From Aphelocoma coerulescens (taxonomy: Eukaryota; Chordata; Aves; Passeriformes; Corvidae): a stretch of DNA of 64,000 bases. Both the position numbers and the translations under genes were made by a program. The stretch lies in assembly GCF_041296385.1 (NCBI RefSeq), contig NC_091023.1:7936924-8000923 (forward strand), written 5' to 3'. This document shows positions 1 through 11,569 of this stretch, in pieces (positions within the stretch are counted from its first letter, which is position 1; each line of letters starts with the position of its first letter). The notes beneath the pieces were generated by a model. The model was given only the letters and a program-made list of their open reading frames with translations. It ran no database searches and had not been told where the DNA came from.

Positions 1-692
1 GGCAGATGCTGAAGCAACTGTAATTTGATGAGAAGTTTGAACAGGGAGAGATGGAAGCGATGAGGACTTTTGCTCCAAATGGAAAGGAGAAGACCTCAGT
101 TCCTAGAGATGCTCCCAGAGATAGTCCTAGAGATGAAGATGAGGAGGACCCTTTGCTCCCAGGGAAGGAGGAGGGCCTCTGTTCTTAGAGAGTAAATGCT
201 CCCAGAGATGGGTGAAGAGAACTTTTGTTTCTGAACAGCTCAACCTTAAAATTGTACCCCAGTAACTCAAGATTGGACCCTCAAATGCAGTTGTGGGAAA
301 AGCTGCAAGTTGAAGGGACTCTGCACAGAGAGACTCTCTCTCGAGCAGAGAACCAACCCGGGCGGCTGTCTCGTTGTGATAATGTTTTCATAGCATGGGC
401 AAGAGAGACTCCTCTTCCTAAATGAGCTGAACAAGGTTATTATGGAAGTGGTCAACAGACTGAACATCTCAAGGGTTGTCTTTTTACATTGTCAGTGGGA
501 GAAGGGAGAAAGGTGGGGGGAGGAGAAGTGTTCTGAAGGTGTGGTATGATTTTATTTTTTCTTTTTCCCTCTTTTAGGTCTGTTAATAAACTTCTTTATA
601 TTCTTTCAAGTTTGGTGCCTGCTTTGCTTTTCTCCTAATTCTTATCTCACAGAGGGTAAATAGTAATGAGTATTTTGGACGAAACCACTACA
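1..692 (+). mobile_element. ERVL-type LTR, 5' part cut by the window edge
   Basis: This looks like the 3' portion of an endogenous retroviral long terminal repeat in + orientation. The purine-rich left part repeats a unit of about 35 bp, built on a GCTCCCAGAGAT core, at about 93-122 and 173-209. A polyadenylation signal AATAAA lies at 585-590 and is followed by T- and GT-rich sequence, as at an R/U5 boundary. The element appears to end in the terminal CA at 691-692, after which unrelated T/G-rich sequence begins. No tRNA primer-binding site follows, so this is a solo LTR or a 3' LTR; the window edge prevents a decision. The resemblance to passerine ERVL LTRs is from memory of that family. No viral coding sequence is visible here. 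It lies upstream of, and in the same orientation as, PXYLP1. Confidence 0.6.
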
Positions 693-2673
693 GGGGGTTT
701 TTTGTGTGTGTGGTTTTTTGTTTGTTTTTGTTTCATGAGGCTGCTGACCTATTTGTATTTTCAGTTGTTTTGCATGTCCCATGGTTACTGACCCACTGGG
801 TGGGTGGGCTGACATGAGTAACACTACTGAGCAGGTTTTATTTAATATTTCCAATGATGAGCCAGTTTTACTCTTTATAGAAAAGCATTTATTTACACCA
901 AGTGTTGTGACCTATTTTTCTTAAATGCTATTAAAAATATATAAATATGCTTCTTGTTTTTTTCCAGTGGGAAAATTGAGAATTTTGCTGAACAGCATCA
1001 CAGATGCTGTCTTATTTTGTGATGCCATGCAAAATGCACCCTCAGTGTTGCAGGGATCGTATGTCCAATTTAAATTGCTGCTGTTGCAGTGGCTGCAGGG
1101 GTTTTGTGAGGGTTTCCTCACCGTGACAATTACAGGCATCAGTAACTAAGCAGGTCATGCTGACCAGAGAATTGGTTCTGCTGCGTATTCCCATTTCCAC
1201 TCTGTTCTGGTGCTTGTCACGGCTCTTCATAGCACCAGTTGATTTGGTCATGACCAGAAAATCCCAGCCACTATTTTGTGTTCATGCAGGAAAAAAAGCA
1301 AATCCCTTGAAGTGCCAAAGAAAAAGTTTGACTTGTGCCATTTGCTGACACAGCTGTTTTCTCTAGTTGCCAATTCAAGCCTATGAACTCACTGTCTGAA
1401 GTTGTCTGGGGGCTGGACTTGAGTGGATGAAAAATGTCCCTGGTGGGCTGCTGCCCAATGGCTGGGGAATGATTGGTAGGGCATCACGAGTTAAAGTGAA
1501 AGTCAAGGCAAAACTTTTCATTATAATTGTATCAGGAGCTGTCACCTTCATTTCAGATGCCTTCAAAACAGGCTTTGTCAGAAAATAAGCCTACAGATGG
1601 AGATAAATAGCAAAAGATATATCAAAAAGAAGTGATAGTTTAAATCTCTTATGCAGTGTAGAGGTATCAGACTAATGGGTGGGTCCCTGTGTTCTTCTGT
1701 GACCTTTTCTAAAACTATCTATGAATGTTACTCCAAATCAACCTTATGTTATCTGTGGGCTTTTTGTTCTCCCTCCTACACTCTATAAGCTTGCTCCAAA
1801 ATTCACTTTTTTCTGTCTTTGGCACATAGTTATGTATGGACTGAACACTACCTTCCATTTGGGGCAAAGTCACCATTTGTCTGCTGTTTTTTTCATTGTG
1901 ACCGCTTTTGCTCACTTGTGTTTCAGTAGACAATGTCATTTTGATGCAGCATATCACATAAATACAGTAATTTTATTGAGGCAGACTTTGAGGAGTACTA
2001 TTGATTATTTATGGAGACATGCTGTTTTAATCAAGTAGATTCATTTAAGCTGTCATGGTGAGTCAGTATAATTCTGTGCTTACGCTTCATGCTGGAGAGT
2101 AGGTTTGTATTATAGATGGATGCTGGTGATTTGGAGGATATAACAGCATCAGTCAATTGGCACAGGAGTTTGGCAGTGCTGGTTTAGTGTCACATCTAAT
2201 CTCACAAGTGCTTGGAAAGCATTGATGTAAAGTTATTTTCAGGGGCTGACTTAAACAAACAAAAGAAATAGTTTAGCCGGTCAGCCCTGCAAGAAATGCC
2301 TTCTCTCTGGTTTGCTGAGGAGCTGGTGCTGCCAGGGAGAGGTTCTGTGTGATGCCCTGGCTGGCAGTGCCCCTGCAGTGCTGAACAGAAAGTAGGTTAG
2401 TGCTGCCAGCTGCTCTGCTCCAGCTTCGTGCCTCGCCTGGGCTCTGGGCTGGCTGCCTCTCTCCCAGCACTTCTAGGTAGTTACTAATTTTTCCTGACTC
2501 CCTGGCCTGGCCTTCAACCATAAGGCTGGTTTTACCTTTGTGGGAGCGTGCAATAACACACCAGCACTTGTGTGAGATTAGGTAAGAACCGAGGGTGCTC
2601 TAAATGCTGTGAGTCATTCTGTCTTGTTTTGATGAGTTGAGATTTTGGATCATGTTTAAAAGGAAAAGTTACA

Positions 2674-2726
2674 TTCTGTGGGTAGGTATGTAGGTAGGTA
2701 TGCTAAATTCTGTAGGTAGGTATGCT
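2674..2726. repeat. Short tandem GTAGGTAT-type repeat
   Basis: The block ATTCTGTGGGTAGGTATG is followed by further GTAGGTAT units and then a second near-copy beginning ATTCTGTAGGTAGGTATG. It is a local duplication of about 30 bp with internal TAGG periodicity, in the 5' UTR intron of PXYLP1. Confidence 0.6.
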
Positions 2727-2886
2727 GCAAAAGGTGACTCAGAAGTAGCCTTTTACTTACCTGCATTTCGACGTAGGATGCTTTGTTAATGACTATCCTT
2801 ATGAATTTCTAAACTGAAGTGTGTCACTTTTAAAATTAGTGTGACTGAGTTTTGGAGTTCTATAGGTCATCTTTATCAAGTACTGC

Positions 2887-3115
2887 ATTCATAGAAACAG
2901 AATTGTTTAGGTTGGAAAAGGTTGAGTCCAACCATTCCCCCAGCACTGCCAAACCCACCACAAACTCTGTCCTTGAGCACCACATCCACAGGTCTGTTAA
3001 ATCCCTCCAGGGATGCTGCCTTCACCAGTGCCCTGGGCAGCCTGTTCCAATGCTTGACAGCCCTTTCTGTGAGGAAATTTTTCCGAATATCCAATCTAAA
3101 CCTCCCTGTCTCAGG
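2887..3115 (-). mobile_element. CR1 LINE 3' fragment, antisense
   Basis: Read on the - strand this is the 3' end of a CR1 retrotransposon. It includes the end of the ORF2 coding region, with peptide pieces such as RLDIRKNFLTERAVKHWNRL, followed by the usual CR1 3' UTR ending near a TTCTATG-like tail at about 2888. The element is 5'-truncated, as most CR1 copies are. Sequence beyond about 3115 no longer resembles CR1. An open frame of 174 codons on the + strand (2852-3376) runs through it and is only an antisense shadow. Confidence 0.85.
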
Positions 3116-4821
3116 TATGAGCATCAACCACTGCACTTTGGGCACATGTCGGAAGCTGCTGCTCCTGATGTTGCTGTTCCACCTCAGTGGGGTGCTTACT
3201 CCCCTTTAAAAGCAGTAAGTACTTCCTTGGCTCCAAACCCCGGAGACAAACCAGGCCCATTCCTGCAGCCCAGCGAGGTGGTGCTGTCAGTTGTTGATGG
3301 AATTGCCCTTTGGGAGTTCTCAGTGTGGAGATGTGCCCCTGTCCAGGGGGCAGGACCTGCACTCTGGCCTGGGTAAACAGATAAAGATCAGCAGTGCCTA
3401 AATACCAGGTTAGTAGCAGATGCTCTGCAGTGCTCTTACTCTGTGGTAATCTGGCCTGAACACCCCAAATGTGTTTTGATCTGTGGTTTGTTGATTTGTT
3501 TCATGTGCATGTAAGAATAGTTTTGTGGGATGACGAGGTTGGTTTGCTTTTATTTCTCCCCCCTCCAGGCTTCATTTTATTTTTTTTAGTTTAAAAATGC
3601 TCAGAGTCCTTACAGTACTTACTGTACTGCCTTCACTTAACATGTGCTGGCCAAGCGCTGCTGTGCCCTGGGAGCACCTTGTGTGCCAGCCTGGAGGGGC
3701 AGAGGCTCAGGACTCAGTCTTAGGTACCTTCACCCGATTCCCAGCAGCTTCTTACCAGGAGGAGCTATTGGCAAATTGTGTTGACAGGCTTTTAATTTAC
3801 AGCTTCTCAGCAGGAGCTGTTCCTATTCCTCACAAGTCGCAACACAGCAACTTTTAATTTGTTAGCAAGCCAAAGTATATTTAAAAGAAAAATCTTTCCA
3901 CCTTGTTTGTAATGTCTTGAATGATGCATTTCACACTCAGTGTTTTAGAACTTCTGATCTTGCAATTAAGGCTTAAAGCTCATTAAGCTTAGTCACTAAA
4001 ACATTTTGCTAATATGAGATGTGTGAGATCTCCTATTTTCCAGTCTTGTAATTTTTCCTTTTTTGTGGCAGCTTTATTTAATGCAACAACAGTATTAATG
4101 AGTATAGGCTGTGCACAAGACCTCTTGTTCCGAGAGCTTTTTAATAGATTTTACCTTCTCCTCCCTGCTAAGTCTATTTTTTGCTTTTTCCTGTGGTTCC
4201 CCTTCTGTTCTCCCATCTGTTTGGTTGAACTGCTTTATTCTCTCCTGTTGTTTGGCATACACTAATCCTTTTACCTTCTATCCTTCACAGCTTTGTTGAG
4301 TTGCAGTGGTGTAGTTCAGTTTTGCTTCTGGCTGCCTTTCACTAGGATGTTCCAGGATGAGCTATGATTTTTTGAAATTGAGAACTGTTAAAATTGTTCC
4401 TTCCAACTTTCTCCCTCTCTTTTTACTTTATTTTTATTACTGCTTGCACATGCCATTTATGGTGCTGTTGGCATTTGGGAAAAATAGTGTAATGACTCTG
4501 GTTTCTTCGTTCTCAGAATTTCCAGATCTTTCCATTTTTCCAGTTTCCAAAAGCTGCAAAGGTAGCTGTCCAAATAAAATGACATGGAAAGACCTAAGTT
4601 CTTCCAAAACGTATGGGTTTAATGGATTCCAATTACAGCAAGCCCCACTGCCTTTATTTCTGTGATCACCACTTGTGCTCGTGGGTGCCATGGCTTCGTG
4701 TTGCTAAAGCCCACTTGGGGCATCTCATACATCCCACAACTCTTTTCAAGACCAACCCCAGCAGATAAAATAAGTTCAGTGATTCCTGAGACCTTTTCAA
4801 ATACTAGTACGACAATTAATT

Positions 4822-4845
4822 GGGGAGGGGGTGGGGGTGTGAGGG
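4822..4845 (+). other. G-quadruplex-forming motif
   Basis: Four G runs of 4 to 5 bases are separated by loops of 1, 1 and 5 bases, which satisfies the usual G3+N1-7 rule with room to spare. The G-rich strand is the non-template strand of PXYLP1, in the intron about 1 kb before the first coding exon. Confidence 0.7.
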
Positions 4846-5268
4846 GGAATGAGGGAGTAGAAAAAATGAGAATTTTGAGGTTGTGATTATATCAGCACTC
4901 AGAGATTAATATCTTGCTGAGATGGTCAGGTTTTGGAGTCCAGAAGAGTTTTGGTAAGCAAATATGTATTAATTACATGTGTATGTTAAGACCTGTCGTT
5001 CTCAAAAGCAGGAAAAATAAAGAGAGGCCTCTTTCTGTGTGGAAATAAGTGCTGGGACAAAAAGAGACAGTGATGGGGGAAAAAGTTACTTTCTGTCAAC
5101 ATGTTTGAATGTTCTGTCATAAACAGAGCTCAGTTCAAAGGATCTGGGAATCTCAGAAGATTTCTTTCAAGACTAACCAATTTCCTGCAACATGCTGTCA
5201 GTACTAGGGAGAGGCATCTCTTGCACATAAGAGCAGCTGGTTGTTTAAAAAAGAAAAAAAGGCATGTA

Positions 5269-5288
5269 GGGGGGAGAGCAACCCCCCC
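5269..5288. repeat. G6/C7 hairpin with a 7-nt loop
   Basis: Six G (5269-5274) are followed by a 7-base loop (5275-5281) and seven C (5282-5288), giving a 6-bp all-GC stem. It is flanked by A-rich sequence on the left and a TATA-like run on the right, in the intron upstream of the first coding exon. Confidence 0.6.
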
Positions 5289-5832
5289 TCAGCCCTTATA
5301 TAGAGCAGTTTTCCACAGGAAAACGTACATCTGTGAAAACAGGGCACTTCAGCAAATTCCGTACTCTTTGGAATGTCATTTTGCAAGGAAAAGTGTGTTT
5401 GGATGTTTTCAGGAGAGGGGTGGGTTTTTTTTTTTTTATTTCTGCAGCAAATAACGAGTTCTGAGGTTTTATTACTTTTTTGTTTACTGTGTAGTGGTAT
5501 TGACACCTTTTCTTACTGTTTATTATCTTAAATAAGAATTGTGGATGTAAGTATTAACCCTGTTTTAGCAGGAGGAAGGTTAATTTTATGGGAAATGGGA
5601 ATCTTTTTATCTACCTGAAAGTTTTGTTCTGGAAATACAGTCAATCCTATTATTAGGGTGAAATTAAGGTGAAGGCAACTTATCCATTCTGCTGTTGCCA
5701 ATTTGAATTACCTTATGTGCTTGCCTTTGAGGAACAGCTTGGCTTTTGTCAAAGGGATATTTAAATTTTCTTTGCTATAGCTGATGCTTCCACATCTGAA
5801 ATGTATATTTGCCAATGTTTTGTTGTTTGCAG

Positions 5833-5885
5833 GAACCACAGATATCTGAAGATGAAACCATGAAGAGCAAGCAGAGTGAATAATA
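5833..5885 (+). promoter_or_regulatory. PXYLP1: PXYLP1 5' UTR end with two tiny uORFs
   Basis: The untranslated part of the first coding exon starts after the acceptor AG at 5831-5832. It holds two overlapping upstream ORFs: 5852-5863 (three codons plus stop) and 5860-5883 (seven codons plus stop). The second has A at -3 and A at +4, a fair initiation context, and stops two bases before the main ATG at 5886; a further in-phase TAA (5884-5886) overlaps that ATG. This arrangement suggests that translation of PXYLP1 depends on leaky scanning or reinitiation. That is inference; ribosome profiling would decide it. Confidence 0.6.
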
Positions 5886-5964
5886 ATGCTTTTCCGAAAC
5901 CGTTTTCTGTTCTTGCTGGCCTTGGCAGCCTTATTAGCCTTTTTGAGCCTCAGTCTACAATTCT
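5886..5964 (+). CDS. PXYLP1: PXYLP1 coding exon 1: cytosolic tail and signal anchor
   Basis: This exon encodes residues 1-26 of 2-phosphoxylose phosphatase 1, plus the first base of codon 27. Residues 1-6 form a short basic cytosolic tail (MLFRNR). Residues 7 to about 30, continuing into the next exon, are a leucine- and alanine-rich membrane anchor that makes the enzyme a type II Golgi protein. The start was chosen because the peptide matches the conserved N-terminus of vertebrate PXYLP1 and is followed directly by a consensus donor GTAAGT at 5965. The -3 base is A. The intron that follows is 20,780 bp and ends in phase with the next exon, with codon 27 split after base 1. Confidence 0.93.
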
Positions 5965-7299
5965 GTAAGTGTCCTCATGTTTTGTTTTCCACATATAGTG
6001 GTCTATAGGTGTGTTTAAAAATGCGCATGATTTCATGTTGTTTAAGCATTCTTCCTGTATTGAAATGCTTGGGGTTTTTTTGGGGCTTTTTTGTTTGTTT
6101 GTAAGGATTTTTGTTTGTTTGTTTTCCAAAAAAATAAGAAACAGTTTTGTGTGCCATATAGGAATCTATACGATCTAGAGAGTTCAATTCAGACTATTTT
6201 ATTTTAAAAAATTCTGCATTTTGTAGTGCAGTTAAGTAATTTAATGCAATTGAATCCCTCCATGAAAGCAGGCAAACCACATTGGAGTGAAAACTGCTGC
6301 AATTCCTATTTTACATTGCATCAGACCAGATGGGATTGAGGAAACTGCTGTGAGAGGTTTGAGTGCTGGAACCTCTCCTGATTTGTACCCTCACATCAGG
6401 AAACTTCACACAGTTGAATTGGTTCATCACAAGTGGTTGGTTTGTTTAAGAGCAGATAAATTGAGTTGTGCTTCAGATGAATTTATCGTGGGTCACTGCA
6501 GAGGGCCTTGCTGTCCTGGTGAGTGAGCAGGAGGTGGTGCTGAAGGCAGGGCAGTGGAGGGGCACTGTGCCCTGTGGCTGATTACCCCCTGCTTCATGAG
6601 AGAGAACATTTCCTGGGTAAAGCCATGTTTTGTGATAATGTGGTCTGCACTAATGCCCAGCAATGTAATGAGTTGCTTTTAGAGGGCGAGTAAAAGTGCG
6701 TGTCCATAGCATAGGATAATATTCTTCGTTGTTGTTGTCATCTTTCATCGTGTTTTAAAGAGCACAGTCCTTCTGGGCTATGCTTTTTTTGCATAGAGTA
6801 AAAAAATCCCCAAAACATTACGTTACATTTAGAATGTGTCTTTTGCATACGACAGACAACTTCAAAAAAGGGGGAGAAAGAAGATGAGAGAAACTTCGTG
6901 GGTTTCTGCTATTATTTTTGTGTGCTTAAACTCATCTGCATGTAGTAAAGGGACCTGTGGCTCTGAATTGCTTTTTGAGCCTCCTGTGGGCACAAGCCAG
7001 AGGGTCAGACTGCAGCTTGTTTTGCCCCTTAGGCTCGTTACGGCTCTGCCCTTGATTTTGTAGGGTTGGTTATGAATTGTGCATAGGGCGAAGGTCCTAG
7101 AGGAGCTGCAGCTGAAACATGAAACTGAATTGTTAACTAAAATGAGTTTTATTTAGAGATGAGGAGGTAGGCATTTAGGAGAGTGAATCACATTTCATCT
7201 AAAGATAAAATTATTTTCTACTTAATTAGACCATAACATTTCTGCTAGAGATAAGGATGTTTGAGGGATGCTTTAAAAAGCATGTAAACTGCAGCAGGC

Positions 7300-7700
7300 A
7301 GCCACCATGAAGCCAGTGCCAATACCAACACTGATACAGAAACTTTTACATAATGAGAACTGCAATACAGTCCAGTGGGAACCAAGACATTCAGGTAGCC
7401 TGATACTTTAACTTCTTCCAGCTTCAGGATGTAGAGCAGTTAGTCCAAACTTGGAGTAAAGACCATCTCCACAGCAAAACGAAAACTGTCTTTGATCACC
7501 TTGTGCTTCTGGGTGAGCTGTGCCAGCTGGGCAGCCTGCAGCTCAGCAGCTTGAGGTGAGTTACCAGTGCTGTCTTCATCAGGAGCTTTGTCACATCCTC
7601 AGCAGTGTCTGTTTCTGTCAGGAAACAGTTTTTTCACATCCTCAGAATGTTTAACTTTGGGGTTGTTGAGTCAGGCTGGTCTCAGCATTCTTCAGCACCA
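7300..7700 (-). pseudogene. Possible decayed retrocopy, unidentified
   Basis: Read on the - strand, about 7592 down to 7462 gives a stop-free stretch of about 43 codons with protein-like composition, rich in Q, A, L and K, with a segment reading AAQLAQLTQKHKVIKD. Continuing it needs one frameshift and then meets a stop. Further upstream on the same strand, stops and a duplicated GAGGATGTGA-containing block of about 45 bp break the frame. I could not match it to a known family and see no clear poly-A tail. It may be a processed pseudogene or a chance open stretch. It lies just left of a CR1 fragment in a PXYLP1 intron. Confidence 0.2.
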
Positions 7701-7844
7701 AAATCAGCATGACCCCCTGCTTCTCTATTCTTCCATCACTGAAAACTTTTGCAAATGGAGTAAAATTTGAGCTGTTTTACCCACACTTAGGCAGAGCATC
7801 CTGCTACAGGCCCTTTGTGACAAGACAGATACTGAGATCTGGAG

Positions 7845-8280
7845 CAGTTCCCCAGTGGAGCTGGTGCAGGGTCTGGAGCCCAAATCTCATAAGGAGCAGT
7901 TGAGGTATCTGGAGGAGTTTATCCTGCAGAGAAGAGGGCTCAGGGAGATGTTATCACTCTCTACAATTAAAGAGAGAAGTTTGTACAAGGTGGGGATTGG
8001 TCTCTTCTCCCAGGTAACAAGTGATTGGACAAGAGGAAATAGTCTCAAGTTGTGCCAGGGGAGGTTTAGATTGGATAATAGGAAAAATGTCTTCACCAAA
8101 AGGGTGGTCTGGCATTGGAACATGCTGCTCAGGGCAGTGGTGGAGCCACCATCCCTGGAGGGATTTCAAAGATGTAGATGTGGCACTTGGGGTCATAGTT
8201 TAGTGGTGAACATGGTTAATGGTTGGAGTTGATCTTAAAGGCCTTTTCCAACCTAGATGGTTCTATGATAATATGATTTA
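7845..8280 (+). mobile_element. CR1 LINE 3' fragment, sense
   Basis: This is a 5'-truncated CR1 copy in + orientation. It retains the end of the ORF2 coding region in broken frames (for example GLFSQVTSDWTRGNSL and RLDNRKNVFTKRVVWHWN). The CR1 3' UTR follows and the copy ends in the characteristic TTCTATGATAATATG-like tail at about 8260-8278. It lies in the long PXYLP1 intron. Confidence 0.88.
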
Positions 8281-11200
8281 TGTTCATGGAAGGAAAATGA
8301 GTGTTTATACATTTAGACTCAGGAAAATGTTGAAGCCACTGTTTTATTTTGCTTGAAGGAAGGTACCTCCTTGAAGCATTTGGAGTAGAAATGGATGTTT
8401 TATACTGTTGTGAGATTGTGAATCTCTGTTAGCAAGCAGTGCACAGCTTTGTGGAGGAGGGCTGGTAATTTTAAAACATGCTACTGCCTTTCTAAGCATG
8501 GAGTGTTGAAAATGTCTCTTCCTTTATGTGATAAATTTGTTTATAAAAGAAAAACAGTAACACTAAATGTAAAATTATACAAGTGATACATATCTTCCTT
8601 TTTTAAACTTGTGCATTAGGGCAGGGCATAACTCCTGTAAATGTTTTGATATTTTATCCCTCTTGTCCACATGTGGAACTGTAGCATTTGAAGCCAGACT
8701 TGTGAGTTGTAGCTTAACTCTGAAGCGAAGGGAGTAGTAAAGGCCAAGCTCAGCTGATTTACCGCAAGTTCTGACTCAATATTACAAACAGCCCACACTG
8801 GGATGGCTGACAAGTTCACAGTCTGGCTCATGCTTGAGCTGTGAGGGTTCAGGAATTGCTTGCAGCAGTTTGCCATCCAGTCAAAAAGAAAACGATGCTG
8901 GTTTACTTTAATAGACTGTGCTGGGAAGGGTCTGGAACTGCTTTATGAGCAGTGATTCCTGCAGCCCTGATGAAGTGGAGGTGATGGGTATCATGTCAGC
9001 AGTCCTATTAAGTCTGTCCTTGCTTGTAAGACAAACTTCTGAGGCAATTGTTTCAGAGCTAATAGTTGTCACACCTTGAGTTTAGACACAGGGAGTGAAA
9101 TGCTGGGGAGAACAACCAGTGTAGGACCTCACAATCTTCAGTGTTGGTACGCTGGGGATGGACCCAGGATTGATAGAAAACTCTGTTCCCTGTTTTGATG
9201 TTTGTTTATTCTTGGTCCTTTTCTGTTGTGGTTTATGAGTTATGTAGTCTGCTTTCCTGTGTTGTTTTCACTACAAGGCAGGTGCTTTACGTGGATACTA
9301 ACAGTTCAACTTACAGGGTAAATCATGGAGAAAATTTCCCCCAGTGTCTCTCTTGACAGCAAACAACAGCTCTGTGCTCTAAGTATTCTCTCCCACCAAC
9401 AGTTTCAGTGGATGGACATGGAGCAGTTGGCAAGGATGCAGGTTAGAAGCTGCCCTCAGAACTCTGTCCCAGGAGTACAGCAGGCAGCTCTTGGAGCAGT
9501 CAGTTCATGTCTGTCACATGTTGTGTGCTGGCTTGCTGGCTGATCAAATGCCAGCTGCATCTTCTTCGTCTCCTTATCCCGGGAAGAAGGAGACATGTAA
9601 GCAGACTGCACTTTGCTGTGCAGCTGGAGACTCTTTTTAAACTGTAATAGTCATTCTGCAAGTTGATGTGATGCTGTGGATCCTGTAAGACACCCTCCTT
9701 CCTGCCAGGGTCCTCTGTCCTGTACCTTTCGGGCAGTGGGGCACCTGACTGGTTCTGCTCTTTATGTCCTTGTACAGGAGCAAAAGGACAGGGTCTCTGT
9801 ACGATCTTTGAGGGCCTGGCTGCTTTCCTGGGAATTTCACTTGGAGCAGTGGGGTAAGGGAATTTTCTTCAGGAAGTCCTACTGTTTTCAAGTGCCATGT
9901 ATTTATTTAGATAAATAATGCCACAAGTTTTTTTTTCTGCACATACCTGGTAGATGATGGGAGAAATGCATTTGAGACACATTTGAAAATTTACTAGAAT
10001 ATTCTAATACCTATTCATAGTTTTGCCGGGTTTGGTTACCATTTCTAGTAGGCACATAGGACACTTTTAAAAGGGAGTTTATACTTGCTGAGAACATACA
10101 AACCCGAGGAGTTCTAGGCATTTTTAATATAGTTGTGTGGCCTGGACTATGAAGCAAAAACTGGGGACCAGATGTGCCCTCACTTTCAGTTTGGCTCTTA
10201 ATGCATTGCACAGAGTGAAACCTGGAGTACTCAGCAGTAGAGGGAACCTCTCTTGAATGGCAAATCCCACTGGATTTTGTAAGTGTTTGAATTTTTAAAT
10301 AGTGTAGGAAAATGACAGTGTTAAAAGTTAACACTAAAAATGTGTTCCACTGCTGGCTAAAAGCATACTCTGATGTCTGTGATGGATAATTAAATCAATG
10401 GAGAGTTTGTGTTTGGGAAACCCATTGGATAGGGAAACCGGTTGACTTCCGAACCAAATATGACTGGCAGATTAAAGTTTTATTAGTAATTGTCATTGTT
10501 TCCCTTCTTGTTTTATGTTTGGGGCCAGATCTACATAAAAGGGTGAAGTATTTTTCTTATAGTGTTTATCATTCCACATGTGTTTTTATTTTTCTCCTCT
10601 TTGTTTATGTAAATGGTCATGGTTGTAAAACAGTTTAAAACTTCAGCATTAGAGACAAAAGGAGAGCTGGTTTTGATAGACTTGTCAGTTAAGGCTGTAC
10701 TAAAATGTAATTATGTTGTTTTTATCTGAAGTTTTCAGTGTTTTTCTTTGTCAGAAAAACTGCAGAATGAAAAAATGGCCTGTGCTGGGCTGTGGGCTAT
10801 ATTTTTGTCTCTGTAAATATTATCCATAATGCTGTTGACTAAAAATGGGCAGTTTCCTTGGGTACAAACACAGAGAATATATGTAGGTATACTTTATTCT
10901 TTTTTTGCCAGAAGAAGAGATTGCAGTGGCTGAGGTCTGTCTTCCTTCTTCGTGCTGTGTAACATGCCCGGAGCAGTGCAAAGGGCAGGTAAATGCAGTG
11001 TCCCTACGTTTCAGGGACACAGGATGGCAGCTGCATTCAAAGGATGTATCAGAATCCAGCTGTGGTCCTGCAGCCTCACTCTAATGGGAAAAGACAGAAT
11101 TTAGGACCCTGTCAATGTTAATTGCATTGGTTAGCCGTTAGGTCAGCTGAGGAACAGGAGGTTTCAAGTATGCCTGAGGAGCTGCTCTCTTTTTCTCCCA

Positions 11201-11541
11201 AAGATTGGTACCTGAGAACCCAATTACTGGGCAAACACAGGCCTTCCACGACATGGAAACATCAGTGAATGGCTGAGGGAGCCTCACGGTAGGTGTCCTC
11301 AAGATGTTTCAACTATTTATCCATGAGTTACCTTGAATAAACCAAACTGAAAGGCAGTTTAAAAGCTGGCTGTTAGAATGCCATGTGTAAACTCTGTAGA
11401 GTTTGCTCGACAGTGATTTTTTAAAGTTTTCCATGAAATAAATACTTTTGTTTTATTTTGTTGCCTTTTTTTTTTTTTTTCTATTTACTGAAAGTCTAAG
11501 GAAAGTAACAGTCAAGAGAAGAGGACTAAAACTATAGTGGG

Positions 11542-11569
11542 AAAGCATCCCTTTTTACAGGGATGCTTT
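11542..11569. repeat. Perfect 10-bp inverted repeat
   Basis: AAAGCATCCC at 11542-11551 pairs perfectly with GGGATGCTTT at 11560-11569 across an 8-base T-rich loop. It lies in the long intron; no small-RNA family is recognised and the flanks do not extend the stem far. Confidence 0.75.

Larger units (their letters stand above)
693..5832 (+). other. PXYLP1: Non-coding: intron in the PXYLP1 5' UTR
   Basis: This stretch ends in the splice acceptor at 5831-5832 before the first coding exon, so at least its right part is intron. No upstream untranslated exon or CpG island could be recognised in it, so the promoter probably lies left of the window. It contains one CR1 fragment (about 2887-3115), a small GTAGGTAT-type tandem duplication (about 2674-2726), a G-quadruplex motif (4822-4845) and a G/C hairpin (5269-5288). 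The short open frames have no recognisable protein content. Confidence 0.6.

Noticed and set aside
2852..3376. 174-codon open frame on the + strand
   Set aside because: It is the antisense of a CR1 3' fragment, continued by chance into adjacent sequence.
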